Part shown: positions 33,567 through 46,399 of the stretch, piece by piece
How positions within the stretch are numbered: position 1 is the first letter of the stretch
How the letters are laid out: the number at the start of each line of letters is the position of its first letter
Source of the DNA: Sycobia sp. Sy_11
Taxonomy: Eukaryota > Arthropoda > Insecta > Hymenoptera > Epichrysomallidae
Assembly (NCBI GenBank): GCA_018907035.1
Contig: JACCIC010000029.1
Span: 3,226,501 to 3,290,500, forward strand
DNA: 64,000 nt
Direction: 5' to 3'
The notes under the pieces: model-generated
The model's database searches: none
The model's input: the letters and a program-made list of their open reading frames with translations, nothing else
Told to the model about the DNA's origin: nothing
Position numbers and translations under genes: made by a program

Positions 33567-33659
33567 AGCGCAGTACTCGTTCGGATCGAATCACCGTCAT
33601 CCACTCCTGTTTATACCTCCCGTCCTCAAAAATCAAGAAATGCAACTTTTCGTATAAAA

Positions 33660-33860
33660 TCAAAGCACAAAGCAAAGTTGGAAAATGCCGATCGAACGTA
33701 TAAAGAACAACGGGTAAAGAGAAGAGACGGAGTCCGCAGTGGCTCTATCGCGATAGAGACGCGGCCGAGGGTCGAAGGTCTCGCGACGCCCAAGTTCGAA
33801 ACTCACGCGCGGCCGCGGGAGCTCGGGAATTATAAATCGGGCGGCCTTACGGCGTTGATT
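33660..33860. other. CpG- and GC-rich island, no frame recognised
   Basis: It contains TCTATCGCGATAGAGA (a perfect palindrome), GCGGCCGAGGGTCG and CGCGCGGCCGCGGGAGCTCG, in strong contrast to the AT-rich flanks. The 68-codon frame across it has no family resemblance. A regulatory element is possible. Confidence 0.4.
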
Positions 33861-33899
33861 GTTCTTCCGATAAATATTACATAAATGAGCAATTATTGT

Positions 33900-35638
33900 T
33901 CAGCCGTTGTGTATAATTCGTCGTGTTATTAATGTTATTATCATTATTATTTTATTTAATTTGTGCATTTTCACGCAGGCCACTATATAATTGCGTAATT
34001 GGAGTTGCTTGTTTTATTTGGATTTTTAATATTTAATTACAACGTATATAACATTTGTTATTTTATGTTTAATTTAAAAAATTTCAATTTAATCCGATCT
34101 TCTCTAAAGCTTCGATCTCGATTATTTATCTTAAAAACTTTGTTACTTTCTATTGATTGGTCCACGATTAATGACATATAAATCTGATAAAAGTTTTTGT
34201 ACCAACACTTCTATTACAGAATTGTTATCCCCTTCAGGTACATATGTGTTCTTTATATGTACAACAGAATTTTAGTTACCTTATAAATTAAAAAATTTTT
34301 AAAAAATAAATCAATACAAATATGTAAGCGTAATTATAAATAACAAATATTGAAGCTAAATTAAATCTTCATTATTTTTTAATTATTTTTTAATTCTTTT
34401 AATTTGCTTATTTCTCTTCAATTCATTAAAATTAATTATTTTCTTTGGTTTTATAAAATTCGCAAAGCTTTGCACATCCCACCATTTGACATTCTATACT
34501 ATTATTTATAATGCTCTTCGATTTCCAGATCAGAATGAAAATAAATACATAAATATTAAATTATTATGGCTTTTTCTTCATATTCTACAGGCAAATCTTA
34601 CATATTCTATATATTCATTGAAATTCTTAAATACAAAACTGTTATAAGAAAAAAAAATTAATCATATTTATTAATATCAATTCAAGTACCGAAATCGTAA
34701 AGAATCGAAAAACATTTTTTTATTGAATGACTTCTTGTAGTCATTTCATTTTGCTCTTAGCAATTATTTTTTGTTGTCAATTTTATAGATTCTTTTAAAC
34801 ATTTTAAATTTAATGATTTTTAATTTAAATCTGTATCGCAGAGGGCGTATCATTTCAGTTTGTTTCTTATTGAAATTATTAACATTCAAATTTTGATAAA
34901 TCAGAAGGGAATAAAAAATTTTCTTTTATATCAGATACAGATATTCCGTAATTCCTTTTTCAAATAAAATTTGAGGTTATAGTGTTTTAATGTCGAGTTG
35001 CATTAAAACATTTATGTTTGTGACGAATTTATGTATTGAATCGATCAATTAGAATAGAAAGTGAATATTATAATAATACCTATACCTTGTAATTGTAACA
35101 CACTTAAAAAGTGAATGAGTTCTCTATATGTAGTCGATATAAAAAAATTATAAAAGATAGAAATAAGTAAGGCGAATATATTGGGAACGAAAAGCCATAA
35201 GCGAAAAATTAATAATTGAATCAATTATTTAATTGTCACGCGGTTTAGTCTTAAACAAATAGAATTTTTCTTATTATTCGAACGCTGTAAATAATGACAA
35301 CTCAATTTTTAGTCTCTTTCTTCGAATTTAATCGGATTCGTTTGCATTTTTATATTTACCAAGGCAGAGCAGCATCTTTTTTTCGCGCATGTTTTATTAT
35401 GAGATTTTTACTTTGTTCGAAGTATCTTCGATAACATATCATAATATTTTTTTAAAAAATCATCTTAAATTATGAATTTGTCAATGGCAGCAGTAATGCA
35501 ATTTAATAATTTCATTAAATTCTCATTGTTTCTATTTGAAATGATGACTAAGTAATGTGAGAAAGTAAAAAAAAAATAATTGCTTTCAAGAAAACAAAGC
35601 TCAAGTTAAATGAATTATTTTGTGAAAATAAAAAAAGA

Positions 35639-35640
<2 letters not shown>
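33900..35640. other. very AT-rich DNA, nothing seen
   Basis: Long runs of A and T with dense stops in every frame. I see no gene, RNA or transposon. Confidence 0.5.
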
Positions 35641-35642
<2 letters not shown>

Positions 35643-35710
<68 letters not shown>

Positions 35711-35793
35711 AAACACGTTTAGCTCGCATTTAGTACTGCTGCTTTCACTCGGTTCTGTATAGAAAGGCTCTCTAGTGAAAATTCCCTTAATTC

Positions 35794-35862
<69 letters not shown>

Positions 35863-35953
35863 AGAGTGGGAGGAAGAGGGAAGCACAGGAAGTGCAAGTC
35901 TGCTAGTCAAATGCAAGATTGAGGGACACCCGAGTTGAGATTTAGACCCGGTA

Positions 35954-36019
<66 letters not shown>
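35643..36019. repeat. (TA)n, (GA)n, (TA)n microsatellite cluster
   Basis: TA array at about 35,643-35,705, GA array at 35,794-35,859 and TA array at 35,955-36,019 within less than 400 bp, separated by short GC-richer unique sequence. Confidence 0.95.
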
Positions 36020-36021
<2 letters not shown>

Positions 36022-39000
36022 TCGTAACTATGCGCGTATAATGTGGCGATGGTACGGCGCATAGTCGTTTGCTCATGCGAGAGAGAATTATATATTATAC
36101 ACGTTACGTAACATTCGTGCCTTCCTGCCCACTTCCACTGTTCTCCATCAGTCGCTTATTATTATACCTATGCATCGCCAGGAAGTGGGGGGGGGGGCGG
36201 TGAGGTGGGCCGGGATGTGGGTGAGAGCGTCGAGTGCGAAATCTGCGATGAGTCGATTTGCTTATTTTTTGTTGTTTCTTTTTCTTCTCGCGTGGGAAAA
36301 CACGAAAAGTGCATTTGCTTAATTTTATTACGGTACATTTATATATTCTGCGCTCCTTTCATTTGTGCCTCTATTTCGTCATAATGCTTTTATTAATTAT
36401 TTTGAACACGATGTTTTGAATTGGAGAATTCGACATTTTTTAATATTATTGAAAAATGTAACGTCGACATTATTTCGCGATTTTTATTGATAAATTTATA
36501 TTTATTGAAGCGAATCTTCTAGCCTGATGTATGGATTCAACATAGCATACTGAAAATTATTCTCGAAATTGATATGGAAAAATTTTGAACGACATTAATA
36601 GTTATATAAAATTATGTGTATTATTAATAATTGTAATCGTTCTTTCAGTTGAACGAATTTTGTATGCAAGCTATTATATTATATATAAAAGCAAATAGTT
36701 TGAACAATTGCAGAATTTAACATATCAATTATAATAAATCTCTGAACCTCGCTTTTTCATCTAGTATGAAGTCAATTATTTTAATCTGATGTCTATTATT
36801 ATTCTGAAGTCTATATCCACTTCGATGAAAGTGTAAAGCAAATCGAAAAAAAGACCAATTTTGTTTACTGCGACGATTGGAGAGTTTTACAGATTTTGGA
36901 TAAACAGAGAAATTTGTAACGTTGTTTTTCTCTCTTTTGTAGCCGAATTAACACATAGACATCCTTTTGGCTACATCCTTGGTGTCACAAAAGCTTGGCG
37001 TTGTTGTAGAGATACAATGGGTGTCCAAATAATTTTCAGAAAAAATGTTTCTTTTTATTTAGATTTTTATAGCGATTGTTTTATTTAATAGCGATTTCGT
37101 CTACGAGGATACTCATAGCCCAAAGTTTATATTAAAAAATAAAGTATCTTGTACACCATGACAAATAATATTATTGACCCTATGTACATCTGGCGAGAAT
37201 AGTATCGCTCAAATTGACAGAATAATTTTGCCAAAACAAAGTTGCGTTGACAATATAACATGCATCATTTTCCCAATGCGGTATATAAAAAAGGCGTTTA
37301 TTATTGACCTTCGCTCTTCTATTTATATTCGTGTTTGCTTTGATTTTTATTTCAAATATCTGACAAATTCGAATACAAGAAAGCCGTATCGGATTTCTTT
37401 TCTCGATCCCTCATTATAGATATTCCGAAAGTGCCGATAACATTGTCGATATTTTCGCAAACGAGCGAAGCCAAAGTCGCGTCGTTATCGCCGCGAATTT
37501 TCTGCATATACGTATAGAGTACCGAAAGCCCCGTTATAAGAAATGGTGTTAGGGAGCAATTTATCAGAGCAAACGAGCACGCGGGGCGAGAGGAGTCGGG
37601 AACGGAGTTTACACGACCGCGCCCGCGCCGCTGTCGCATTAACGCATTCTACGCAAGTGAACCAGGAATTAGAATTTCTACAAACATCGCCCCTCTACCT
37701 CCCCTCCTACATTCTCGCATCCATTGAAGTTCTATAGACTCAGCTAGTCTTATCTAGTTTTCGTCCAGATCTTGGTTGGAAAGCTACATACACACACACA
37801 CAGTTGGAGCTCTAACTCTAAAATTGTGCGAGGGGAAAGTTGGTCGAGAAGCGAATGTTAAGTTAAGTTAAGTCCATAAACGAAGGGGTTGGTGTAATGT
37901 TCCGAAGGCGCGCACGGCTCAGCGGATTTGGCGCAATTTTTGTTAATCCATAGAGTCGTTAATTTAATTTTTGATCGCTTTATTCTTCCGTATGGGAGAA
38001 ATCGTTCTTTATATGGCCAAATAATGGGAATACAAAATTTTCACGCATCAGCCCCATCGACTGGAAACGCGCACTTGCCAAACTACTCGTTTCTATAATG
38101 AGATAAGAAGCTAGTGTAACCGTTCGATTTTCAAATAAAATTCGCTGGTTTGCTCATCCAAATTGCTGTCGCTTTGGATTATCTGTCATTTTATACGATA
38201 ATGGCTATACGACTATTGAGAAAAGTGTTAAATTAGGGAAAATACAGCGACAGCAAACAAACGAATACAAAGAGTATATAAAAGAAGAATGAAATCCAAA
38301 GAATTTCTTATGAAACCGCTTTTTTCATTATTTCGTTGAAGTGATGCGTATCACTGAAAGAATCCAAAAATTGGGGCCACCGTTAGAACTGAAGTCCTTC
38401 CTGGAAGCGGAATTTCGATACTTGAAGTCAATTTGAGACAAATATTATTCGTCGACCCCTCTTCAACCTTTACTGGATTAAGCATTGAGTTCCTTAGTAA
38501 CAATTTGCATAATAAAAAATTCATTTAAATAATGATGAAGCTTTTCGAAAGTAATTTGAACGAGAAGGTTAAAAAAGAGATAAATAAATATTTATTTATC
38601 TAAAATTTATTATAAAATAAGATGGAATAATTAATTATGGAATATCAATTTAGATTGTTTTATATTAATTTATAAGGTTGTAACATATTCGTTGAGTTGT
38701 CACTTGTTTGAATGATTAATTCAAAAGATTTGTAAGTATATATTAAGATAATGAATTATATAATCTAAAACAATTTATAACTGTAAATGGTAATTGATGT
38801 ATATCAGGCAATATCTTAGGATTAAATACATCAGCATTAGACGATAACAATAAAGTAAAAAAGAAAGAAATGCATGTGCTAGTATTACTGGCTTATGCGG
38901 AGGTTTGAAGGTGTGAGAGAATGTTTTAATGCTATGAAATAATGGTCAAATTGGAAAAAAATGGAATAAGAAGACAATAAGCTGCTTTTTCCGTGTCAGA

Positions 39001-39990
39001 CTTGTATTTGGATGGAAAAAATTGAACTGCAGTATTAATGGCTTTTTTACACATCCAGATGGGTAAAATGCGATCTTCCCATGATAAGTCAGCATTTCTA
39101 TTCGCTTTTAATACTGAACCAATTGAAACAACGAAATTGATAGCATCTATCACTTTAGACATTTTTCTCATTCATAAATAAATTAATAAAATTGTATGTT
39201 TAGATTACAAAAACTTTTGCTTTTATTTTATATTGTTCAATCAGTGGGATTATGTTAAAGTAGTTATTTTTATCTACAACAAACCAGTTTTAGCTTCTTA
39301 ATTAGTTAAATAAGTATTTTTTTAAAACTATCCATTCTCAGCCAATTCGTTTTAATCGTTCAAAATAATTCCAGAATTTCTAATTAATTGCAAAGGACTT
39401 ACAGTATCTTCATTCTTTGTATATCCATTTAATGTTCTCTGTTATAGATTCATGATTTTAGATGATCTTAAATTTTATTATATCATACTTTGTGATACAT
39501 TTTTCAAAACGACGATTGCAATGACTTCGTGTGATTCGTTAACATTTCACTTGCATTAATAATGATCGTTAACAATCGTTCGTTTACTTTTCAGACTAAT
39601 TCTTCGGCTTGGGATTCAATGGCTGAAATCTACAAGTTGATTTTAAGCCGAACATTTGTGCCTCGGAAGGAAAACACGAAATCTCAATTTGAAGCACAGT
39701 TACGATCCTCCAACAACTCTTTTGCTTCTGTCATGCTCAAAAATCATTTTTCTCCGTAAAGAAAAAAACGTTGAAGTAGGGAGTTTTCAGCGATCGATGT
39801 TCACCGTCCGAGTCACATCTCATACGTTCAATCCCTTAACAACATTTCCAAGATAAATCCTCGTTCAGTCTGAAAATAAAAACGAGCATCGGTCCCTTTC
39901 GCCCCTCCCATATACTTTCTCGAATGTTTACGTTTTCATTCCGCCGCAGTTCCATCAACGTCGGCGTCGTAGTTCCGCGTTCGAAAAGAG
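36020..39990. other. non-coding DNA with G-run and a small GC island
   Basis: Includes a run of G near 36,187-36,197 followed by further G blocks, and a CpG-rich patch near 37,560-37,640 (GCACGCGGGGCGAGAGG). The minus-strand frame at 38932-39171 (79 codons, WEDRILPIWMCKKAINTAVQ) is unrecognised. No gene is supported. Confidence 0.45.

Positions 39991-39992
<2 letters not shown>

Positions 39993-40026
<34 letters not shown>
39993..40026. repeat. (GA)n microsatellite
   Basis: A short GA array in a GC-richer neighbourhood. Confidence 0.9.
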
Positions 40027-40031
<5 letters not shown>

Positions 40032-42270
40032 GAGGGAGAGAGACGTACAAGCGACTCCCTTTTACACAACATACGTATAGGTACGAGCCAGCGTTACTCT
40101 TCTCATCTCATCCCTTTCTTTCGCTGCCCTATCCCCCTCGTCAGCGAATCCGAGTTGAAGAAAAATTGAAACGCACGTTTCCTGGCGAGGGTCGGGTATA
40201 CTGTGCGCGAGACGTCCGCGCGACGAAACTATAACAATTGATAGATCGACTATCGTAAAGTTCGTGCGGGTGGTAGGGTGGGAGTGGAGGCAGGAGCAAG
40301 AGAGCGAGAGAGACAGATAGACAGACTAGCAAGAAGTTGGAGAGCACGCTTGATGCTCGATCGGCCTGCATTATTTACGATCGCGCGGTTGTCGAAGGGG
40401 TGAAAAGGTGGCGTAGGAGGGAAAGGGGAAAAATTAGAAGTCCTCAAATCGATTATTGGCGCGGAGTACGAAACTTTGTGAATGCGAACGAGTAGTTTAT
40501 ATACGTTTAACGGGGACTCTGGCGGGAAGTGGTAGGACGAATTGATATAAATTTGGAATTGTTGATTAAACCAACTGCAGAATACGTGTGGGGACGTATT
40601 ATTTTTATTCCGTTCTCCCCGAATGAAATTGCGCGAAAGAATTATTGCCGAGCGGAATTCGGGCAGCCACGGTCGGATGTGACATTTTCAGGGCAGTGCT
40701 AAACGCATGTAAGGTTGTCGAAGTTTACAAGTAATTTGTCAGCACCGAGACATATTTACGAGCCTTGAAGAAAAATTAACGGAGCATTATGAATTTGTAG
40801 TTTTAAAAAATCGGTTTCGAATCGTTCGTAACATTACCACCTATTATTATGTTCTGTGATTATAGATAAGAAATAGCAGTCTAAGGAGGATGCAAAACCT
40901 CTAGTGATCGACACGAGATTTTCATCGCGTTTGTTGTCTCTACAATCGCCTATCCTCAAGAAACGATTTATGTTTTTTATAATCCAAATTGCCCTACTGC
41001 AAGCGTTATACATTCTATCAGTCTGGCAATTTTTGGTAAATTCATCAGTTTTCAGAATTTCGACGAAAATATTCTTTTTCACGCAATATAGAATCTTTTA
41101 TTAGGTTTTAATCAAATAACAATACGACGCCGAGCCGAGCGTTGAATTTCTTCGGAACTATGTGCAATCCGCCTTATAAAATTTTCACGGGGAACAAAAA
41201 CGCGACCTCTCTCGACGGGAAACAAAAGCGCTTTAATTTAACAACGTGGAAGAGACCCCCCTCCCCTCGTCCCTGATAAGGCGAAATTGAAAAATTCTTT
41301 TGACACGCAAAACTTTTACAGAAGGGCCAGCCACCGTGCATGTAATAATGATAAAACGTGTTACAAAAAAATATCGAAAATATATCAGATTATGTACAGT
41401 TTGGTTACATTTTGCTCCGCATAGCGTTTTTTCTTCGAAAAGTTGCGCGGGGGTCGACGAATATACATACATACATACATATACACACATATATATATAC
41501 ATTTTTTTTAATTAAAAAAGGAACTTATTAGCGCTTTTCTCGGCTTTTCCAAGAATAAAACTCGCGTTTACTCGTTGAATTCCGAAAACGTGATATTTTT
41601 GTATATAATATTGTCTCTTTTAAGCCCGTGCCCGGCTGCTCGAGTGCACAAAGCAGAATTAAACTTTTCATTTAATCGTAGAATATTAATTAAGCGCACC
41701 GTCGCGTCTGTTTCTCGCTTTTGAACGGCGAAAAGGTCTGATGGGAAAGAAGAATGGAAAAAAGAAGCCAAGACGAAGTAACGAGAGAGCATTGTTAAAA
41801 GCAACTCTTAAGTCAAGGATGATTATTTCAGGCTGATGCGATTTCCTCGGGGTACGTTTTTAAAATGTTGTCGAATTGAGAAATAAGTATTGGGTGAAGA
41901 AACCGCGTTGAAACGGCGGTCATCCTTATAGGTGTGAATTATTAATACCACGGCGCAAAGAAAAGAAAAGAGATCGGTCGAACACATTTTCCCGTGCCGT
42001 CTTCCTTCTTACTCTTTTTTCCTCCTTGCGTTTTTCCTTCTTTGTCTCCCCCCTGTCCTCCTCCCTCCCTCTCTTCCTCTCTGTCTTTCAATTCGTAAAT
42101 GGCTATAACGCCTCCGGTCGCGTAAAAAACTTATGGCCCGCGCCGCGCCGTTGCCTTGCCGATTATTATGGTCATTCGTCCACCCCACACGGATAATTCG
42201 CGGGAAATTGAAACATTCGTAGGCGACTTCGGGCGGTCTGCGGGCGGGCCCGTAAAAGCAGACCTACATA

Positions 42271-42271
<1 letters not shown>
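40027..42271. other. mixed GC non-coding DNA
   Basis: Patches of CpG-rich sequence (GCGCGAGACGTCCGCGCGACG near 40.2 kb; GGCCCGCGCCGCGCCGTTGC near 42.13 kb) alternate with AT-rich stretches and pyrimidine-rich runs near 42.0 kb. Overlapping short frames on both strands have no recognisable domain. Confidence 0.45.

Positions 42272-42330
<59 letters not shown>
42272..42330. repeat. (TA)n microsatellite between GC-rich flanks
   Basis: A TA array bounded by GGGCGGGCCCGTAAAAGC on the left and GCGAAATCGGCCTCG on the right. Confidence 0.95.
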
Positions 42331-42333
<3 letters not shown>

Positions 42334-42639
42334 GAAGGTACAGTGCGAAATCGGCCTCGTTAAAACGGGCAAGCGATGCTACGAGGCTCGCGCGGGGCTT
42401 TATGGGTGTATGAGTGCTCGTTTGCCCCCTCCTGTCCTCCCTCCCTTTGCGCCTTCTTCCACACACAAATGCACAGACGCACACATATACACGCACACGC
42501 AATTGTGTAGAATATAGTTTTATCGGCTGTGTTTTGGTGAATTTTTTCTCTAAATCCCGTATCCGTTCTTTTTTTTCGAAATTCGTAGTTTTTTTCATTC
42601 ATATATCTTTTGGGCCACCTTCGTTAATTATGTATATAT

Positions 42640-44086
42640 AGAGTATCCACTTACTTTTAATTAAAATTTTAATCATCAGACTATCTAAAATTTAATTTTA
42701 GGGAATATTATTTTAGAATGTGGAAGTATTTTATGTGAGATATATACATATATAATATTAAACAGTTATATATTGAAACAATTTTAGGGCATGTTTATGC
42801 ACAATAACTACTAGATTATTATAATTCAATACCTAACTTAACTAAGAAAAATCTTTCGATACTTTTAAATGTTTTTAACTATATTTTTAAAATCATTCAG
42901 ATAAATTTACTGTTTCTGTAATAAAATAGCTCTAAAATACACGTAGAAAGAGTCGTTCGAAGGAGAAATATGGACAAGAAACAAGGGAAACAAATCAGAA
43001 TGAGAAGTAAGAAAAAAATAAAATATGAACAAACAGCAGTAAAATGATTAAAAAGAAAACCTTCGGAATTATTATGTACTGTATTATGTTATTCATATAT
43101 GATAAAACTATATTAGTATAACGTGGAAGATAATATTTGCGATTGGTAGAAAAATTCTTGAATTAATTATTTAAATATATTTGAAATAAGAATGAATTTC
43201 GAAGCGTTCAACGAAAGTTTTGAATACGTTATTATCCAAATACGAACTAACATTTGTCCTCCACTGAGACTATTGCATTACTTTTCTAGACGCAAGCTTT
43301 ATTCACATAAGAATGCTTTCGCTGACGGTACGGATGTGGATATACGAGATTTGCCCACAAAAGTATCGATTCTATTTTCAGATTTCCGCATTGATGTTAT
43401 TATTCTTTATCGCGCGGTGAGGGACATCCATGAAAATACTTTCTATTGAATTTAATGACACGTTCACAACACTGATTCCACTTCCTAAAGCAGTTCTAGA
43501 AGTCAATTTTTGGGATTATCATCGGTGTATTCATCGCATTAGTTTCCATCGTCTCTTTGCGAGAAAACCGGTGTTCTTTGTGCGGAATTCGGAATTTCGA
43601 GTACAATTATGATTAAGCATTCCAATATCGTAATAATAAATACTACATTTTCCATATAGAAGTAAGTTATTAGGTTGAGGGTCTCGCCGCTCTTTCAAAA
43701 TATATATTAGACGATGTATACGGAAATCCAACACCATGTGCAGCTCGTAATACTGATTCGCGCACGACTTCTATTTCATTTATATAGTACTTCATCGTAT
43801 AGCTCTATTCGATAGCTCAAATTTCACATCAACGTACTAATGCATTTGACAAGATAAATAAATTGTCCGATTAATATGGGGCATAAATTCGAGCCCTTCC
43901 AACAATTGACATTCGAGTTTATCCAGTGCCGGAGCACATATAGCCATATATGCAGTGACTGGATTTCCTTTTTAATTCTCTTCAGCATCCTTCTCCGTTC
44001 GGACACAGCGTGCAATGCACTTCTTTATATGCATAAACAAAATCAGCTTTTCGCGTGCGCATCGGTGGTCGCAATGGGGCAGTGAG

Positions 44087-44092
<6 letters not shown>
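42640..44092. other. AT-rich DNA, no gene seen
   Basis: Short frames at 43192-43449 and neighbours have no recognised family. Nothing else is visible. Confidence 0.45.
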
Positions 44093-44147
<55 letters not shown>

Positions 44148-44421
44148 TATAAACTCCGAATAATACTCCACTCGCGTATATAGTGCGGGTAGGTGGAAGG
44201 GATTTTTTTCCCGGCCCCTTAAGCATTACGAGAGCGGATTTCGTGAGGTGGGAGGTCCGGCCAGGTACGCCTCGGAGGAGACAGACGGCGCGGGCTTCGT
44301 CCTGAATATTTAATCGACCGGTGCCGTTGAGTGCAGGGTTGACCGGTCCTTTATCCTCCCTCCTTCCGCCACCTACTCCACTCTCTAGGAAGCTCCTTCC
44401 TCTGCATTATACATTTCCCCG

Positions 44422-44454
<33 letters not shown>
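44093..44454. repeat. two (TA)n arrays around a GC-rich segment
   Basis: TA arrays at about 44,093-44,144 and 44,425-44,454 enclose CpG-rich sequence (GACGGCGCGGGCTTCG). Confidence 0.9.
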
Positions 44455-44459
<5 letters not shown>

Positions 44460-45539
44460 CTTCTGCGGATCGTGCCACTGCGCTGCTCTCTTTTATTATA
44501 TGATATTTGTTTACGCGCTTGCGCGGAGAGAACGGAAGCGGACGAGGAGAGGAGCCGGGACAAGGCGGGTTGGTTGAATATTCCGTTAAAAATTTATCGC
44601 TACAGTCTGCATTTTTATGCGTTTCAGAGCAGGCAGAGGAGCTCGCAGCGCAACAGCGCCCTGCCCTCGCGATCGTTCCTTAACTGAAACGTAGGGGGCT
44701 CTGCGAAGATCCAGAGGTGTATGAATTTTGCGCAACCTCCGGAGCTGCTTCGGGTCGCGATATTTATAATAGGAAACGGGGAGAATTTTTGCCGCCAGCT
44801 GGGGAGGATTGTCCTCTCTGGGCGACGAAAATTAAGAGCTGCTCTTTCATTAAATGTATTTTGATGCTTTCATTTCGCATTTTCTGTCGCCAGTTACGTT
44901 TAACGACTCGTTATAAAGTTAAACTTTTCCCCGTTACTGTATTTCACAAAAAGAAATTTATTGAGTAATAAAGGAGCTAAGAGCCTATAATCAATCTATT
45001 AACTTTTATGCCAGATTTTCTAAGAATTTAATTAAGAGAGTTAAATCCATTTTTTACCATTGAATCTTTCAATAAAATATATGGTTTTAACCAATGATTA
45101 GTCAGAGCTATAGCAAATTTTTTGTAAAATACAATAATGATGGATTTGAATTATTTTATGTTTTAAAAAATCACCTCGAATTAAAATTTTTATTAATTTA
45201 TTTCCATTCTAAATAGATAAAACTTGACCGAATATGTTATAAAAACAATTATACGGCTTACGCATCGTACAATACATCGTTGGTCACATTATTTTCACAT
45301 GCCAATCAAACAAATTCTCGATACTCACGCGTACGTCATACGAGCAGTACTTGGAGTTTTATATTTTGAGTAATGAAAAATAACAATAACTGTACAATTA
45401 AAATTTCAATAGAAAATTTCTATTTGTTTTTTTAATCATTGTAAGAATTTAAAATCGAATGCAGAAGGCGATTAATTTAGTTGATTCTTTGATCAGTTCT
45501 AAGATCTTATATCTTATAAATCTATAACAACAATTAATT

Positions 45540-46345
45540 CCAACGCTTCGATCCTATAGAAAGGCGCGCCAATAAATAATCGCCAATAACCGCGCTACTA
45601 TAACAAAAGAACTCAGCGCGATCGCACCTCCGTCGCTGACGGACGGAACCCAAAACCATAAATTCCTCCGTACGGCCGTTATCCGCGCCGCGCGCGCTGC
45701 AAATCCCAACAAAGCGCCGTTAAATCGAAAAACTCGACCCCTTCCCTCCGCGACTGAAACCTGAGGATTTGCGGCGGGTGGGGGGGGGAGGGAGGGCGAG
45801 GACGTCTTTACCTTTCTTCCCACGCGAAGGAACGTCGTCGAGTCCAGGGTGGTGCCTTCCCCACCCTTCAGCCCGGCCGCCCGTCACCCACGCCCGGACT
45901 CTCGAAGGTCCTCTCGAATATTAATGGGCTCGCAAATAGAGCGTCGCGCGCCTCCTCCCGGAACTCCTCTGTCTCTCCATTGCCCTTCTTGGGTAAGCCG
46001 TACGAGCCCCTTTAGCGCGGGCGCGCGTTTTCACGCCCCCCCCCCCTCCGTCGCCCACTTTCCGCGGCGCGGAGAGCGCGCGTGATTTGGCATCTGTCGA
46101 TAGCAGGGCACGCGCGATCGTTCGTCCGGGGAAGGGATTTCCCGAAAGCCGGACCGCCTGATTTTTATGGATTTTAGAGTGCGCCTCCGCCTCCTCCCCC
46201 TCCACCAGCCGGATTGTTGGCCGATTTATCGGCGGCTCGTGCCAGAATTAGGGATTCTAAGTTCCGGGTCGCGCTCGCGCGCCGATGCTTTGTTTAACGC
46301 CCGGGGTTTGGATTTCGTTCCGCGTTAATGGAAAACCATGGTTAT
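45540..46345. other. largest GC- and CpG-rich island of the window
   Basis: About 800 bp of GC-rich, CpG-dense DNA with a G-rich run near 45,776-45,796 and a long C run near 46,037-46,047. Frames on both strands are compositional (Pro/Arg-rich against Gly/Ala-rich) and none is recognised. It may be a promoter, enhancer or first-exon region of a gene outside or spanning the window. Confidence 0.4.
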
Positions 46346-46399
46346 ATAGCGCGACGGGATTGGCGAGGGGTATCTGCAGTCTTTTTTTTTTCTTTTTTC

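Noticed and set aside
38932..39171. 79-codon minus-strand frame with WEDRILPIWMCKKAINTAVQ
   Set aside because: Looks mildly protein-like but has no recognised family, no splice support and AT-rich flanks; not enough to call a gene.
45554..46205. Overlapping Pro/Arg and Gly/Ala frames in the GC-rich island
   Set aside because: Frames are open on both strands because stops are rare in GC-rich sequence; no domain or start context.
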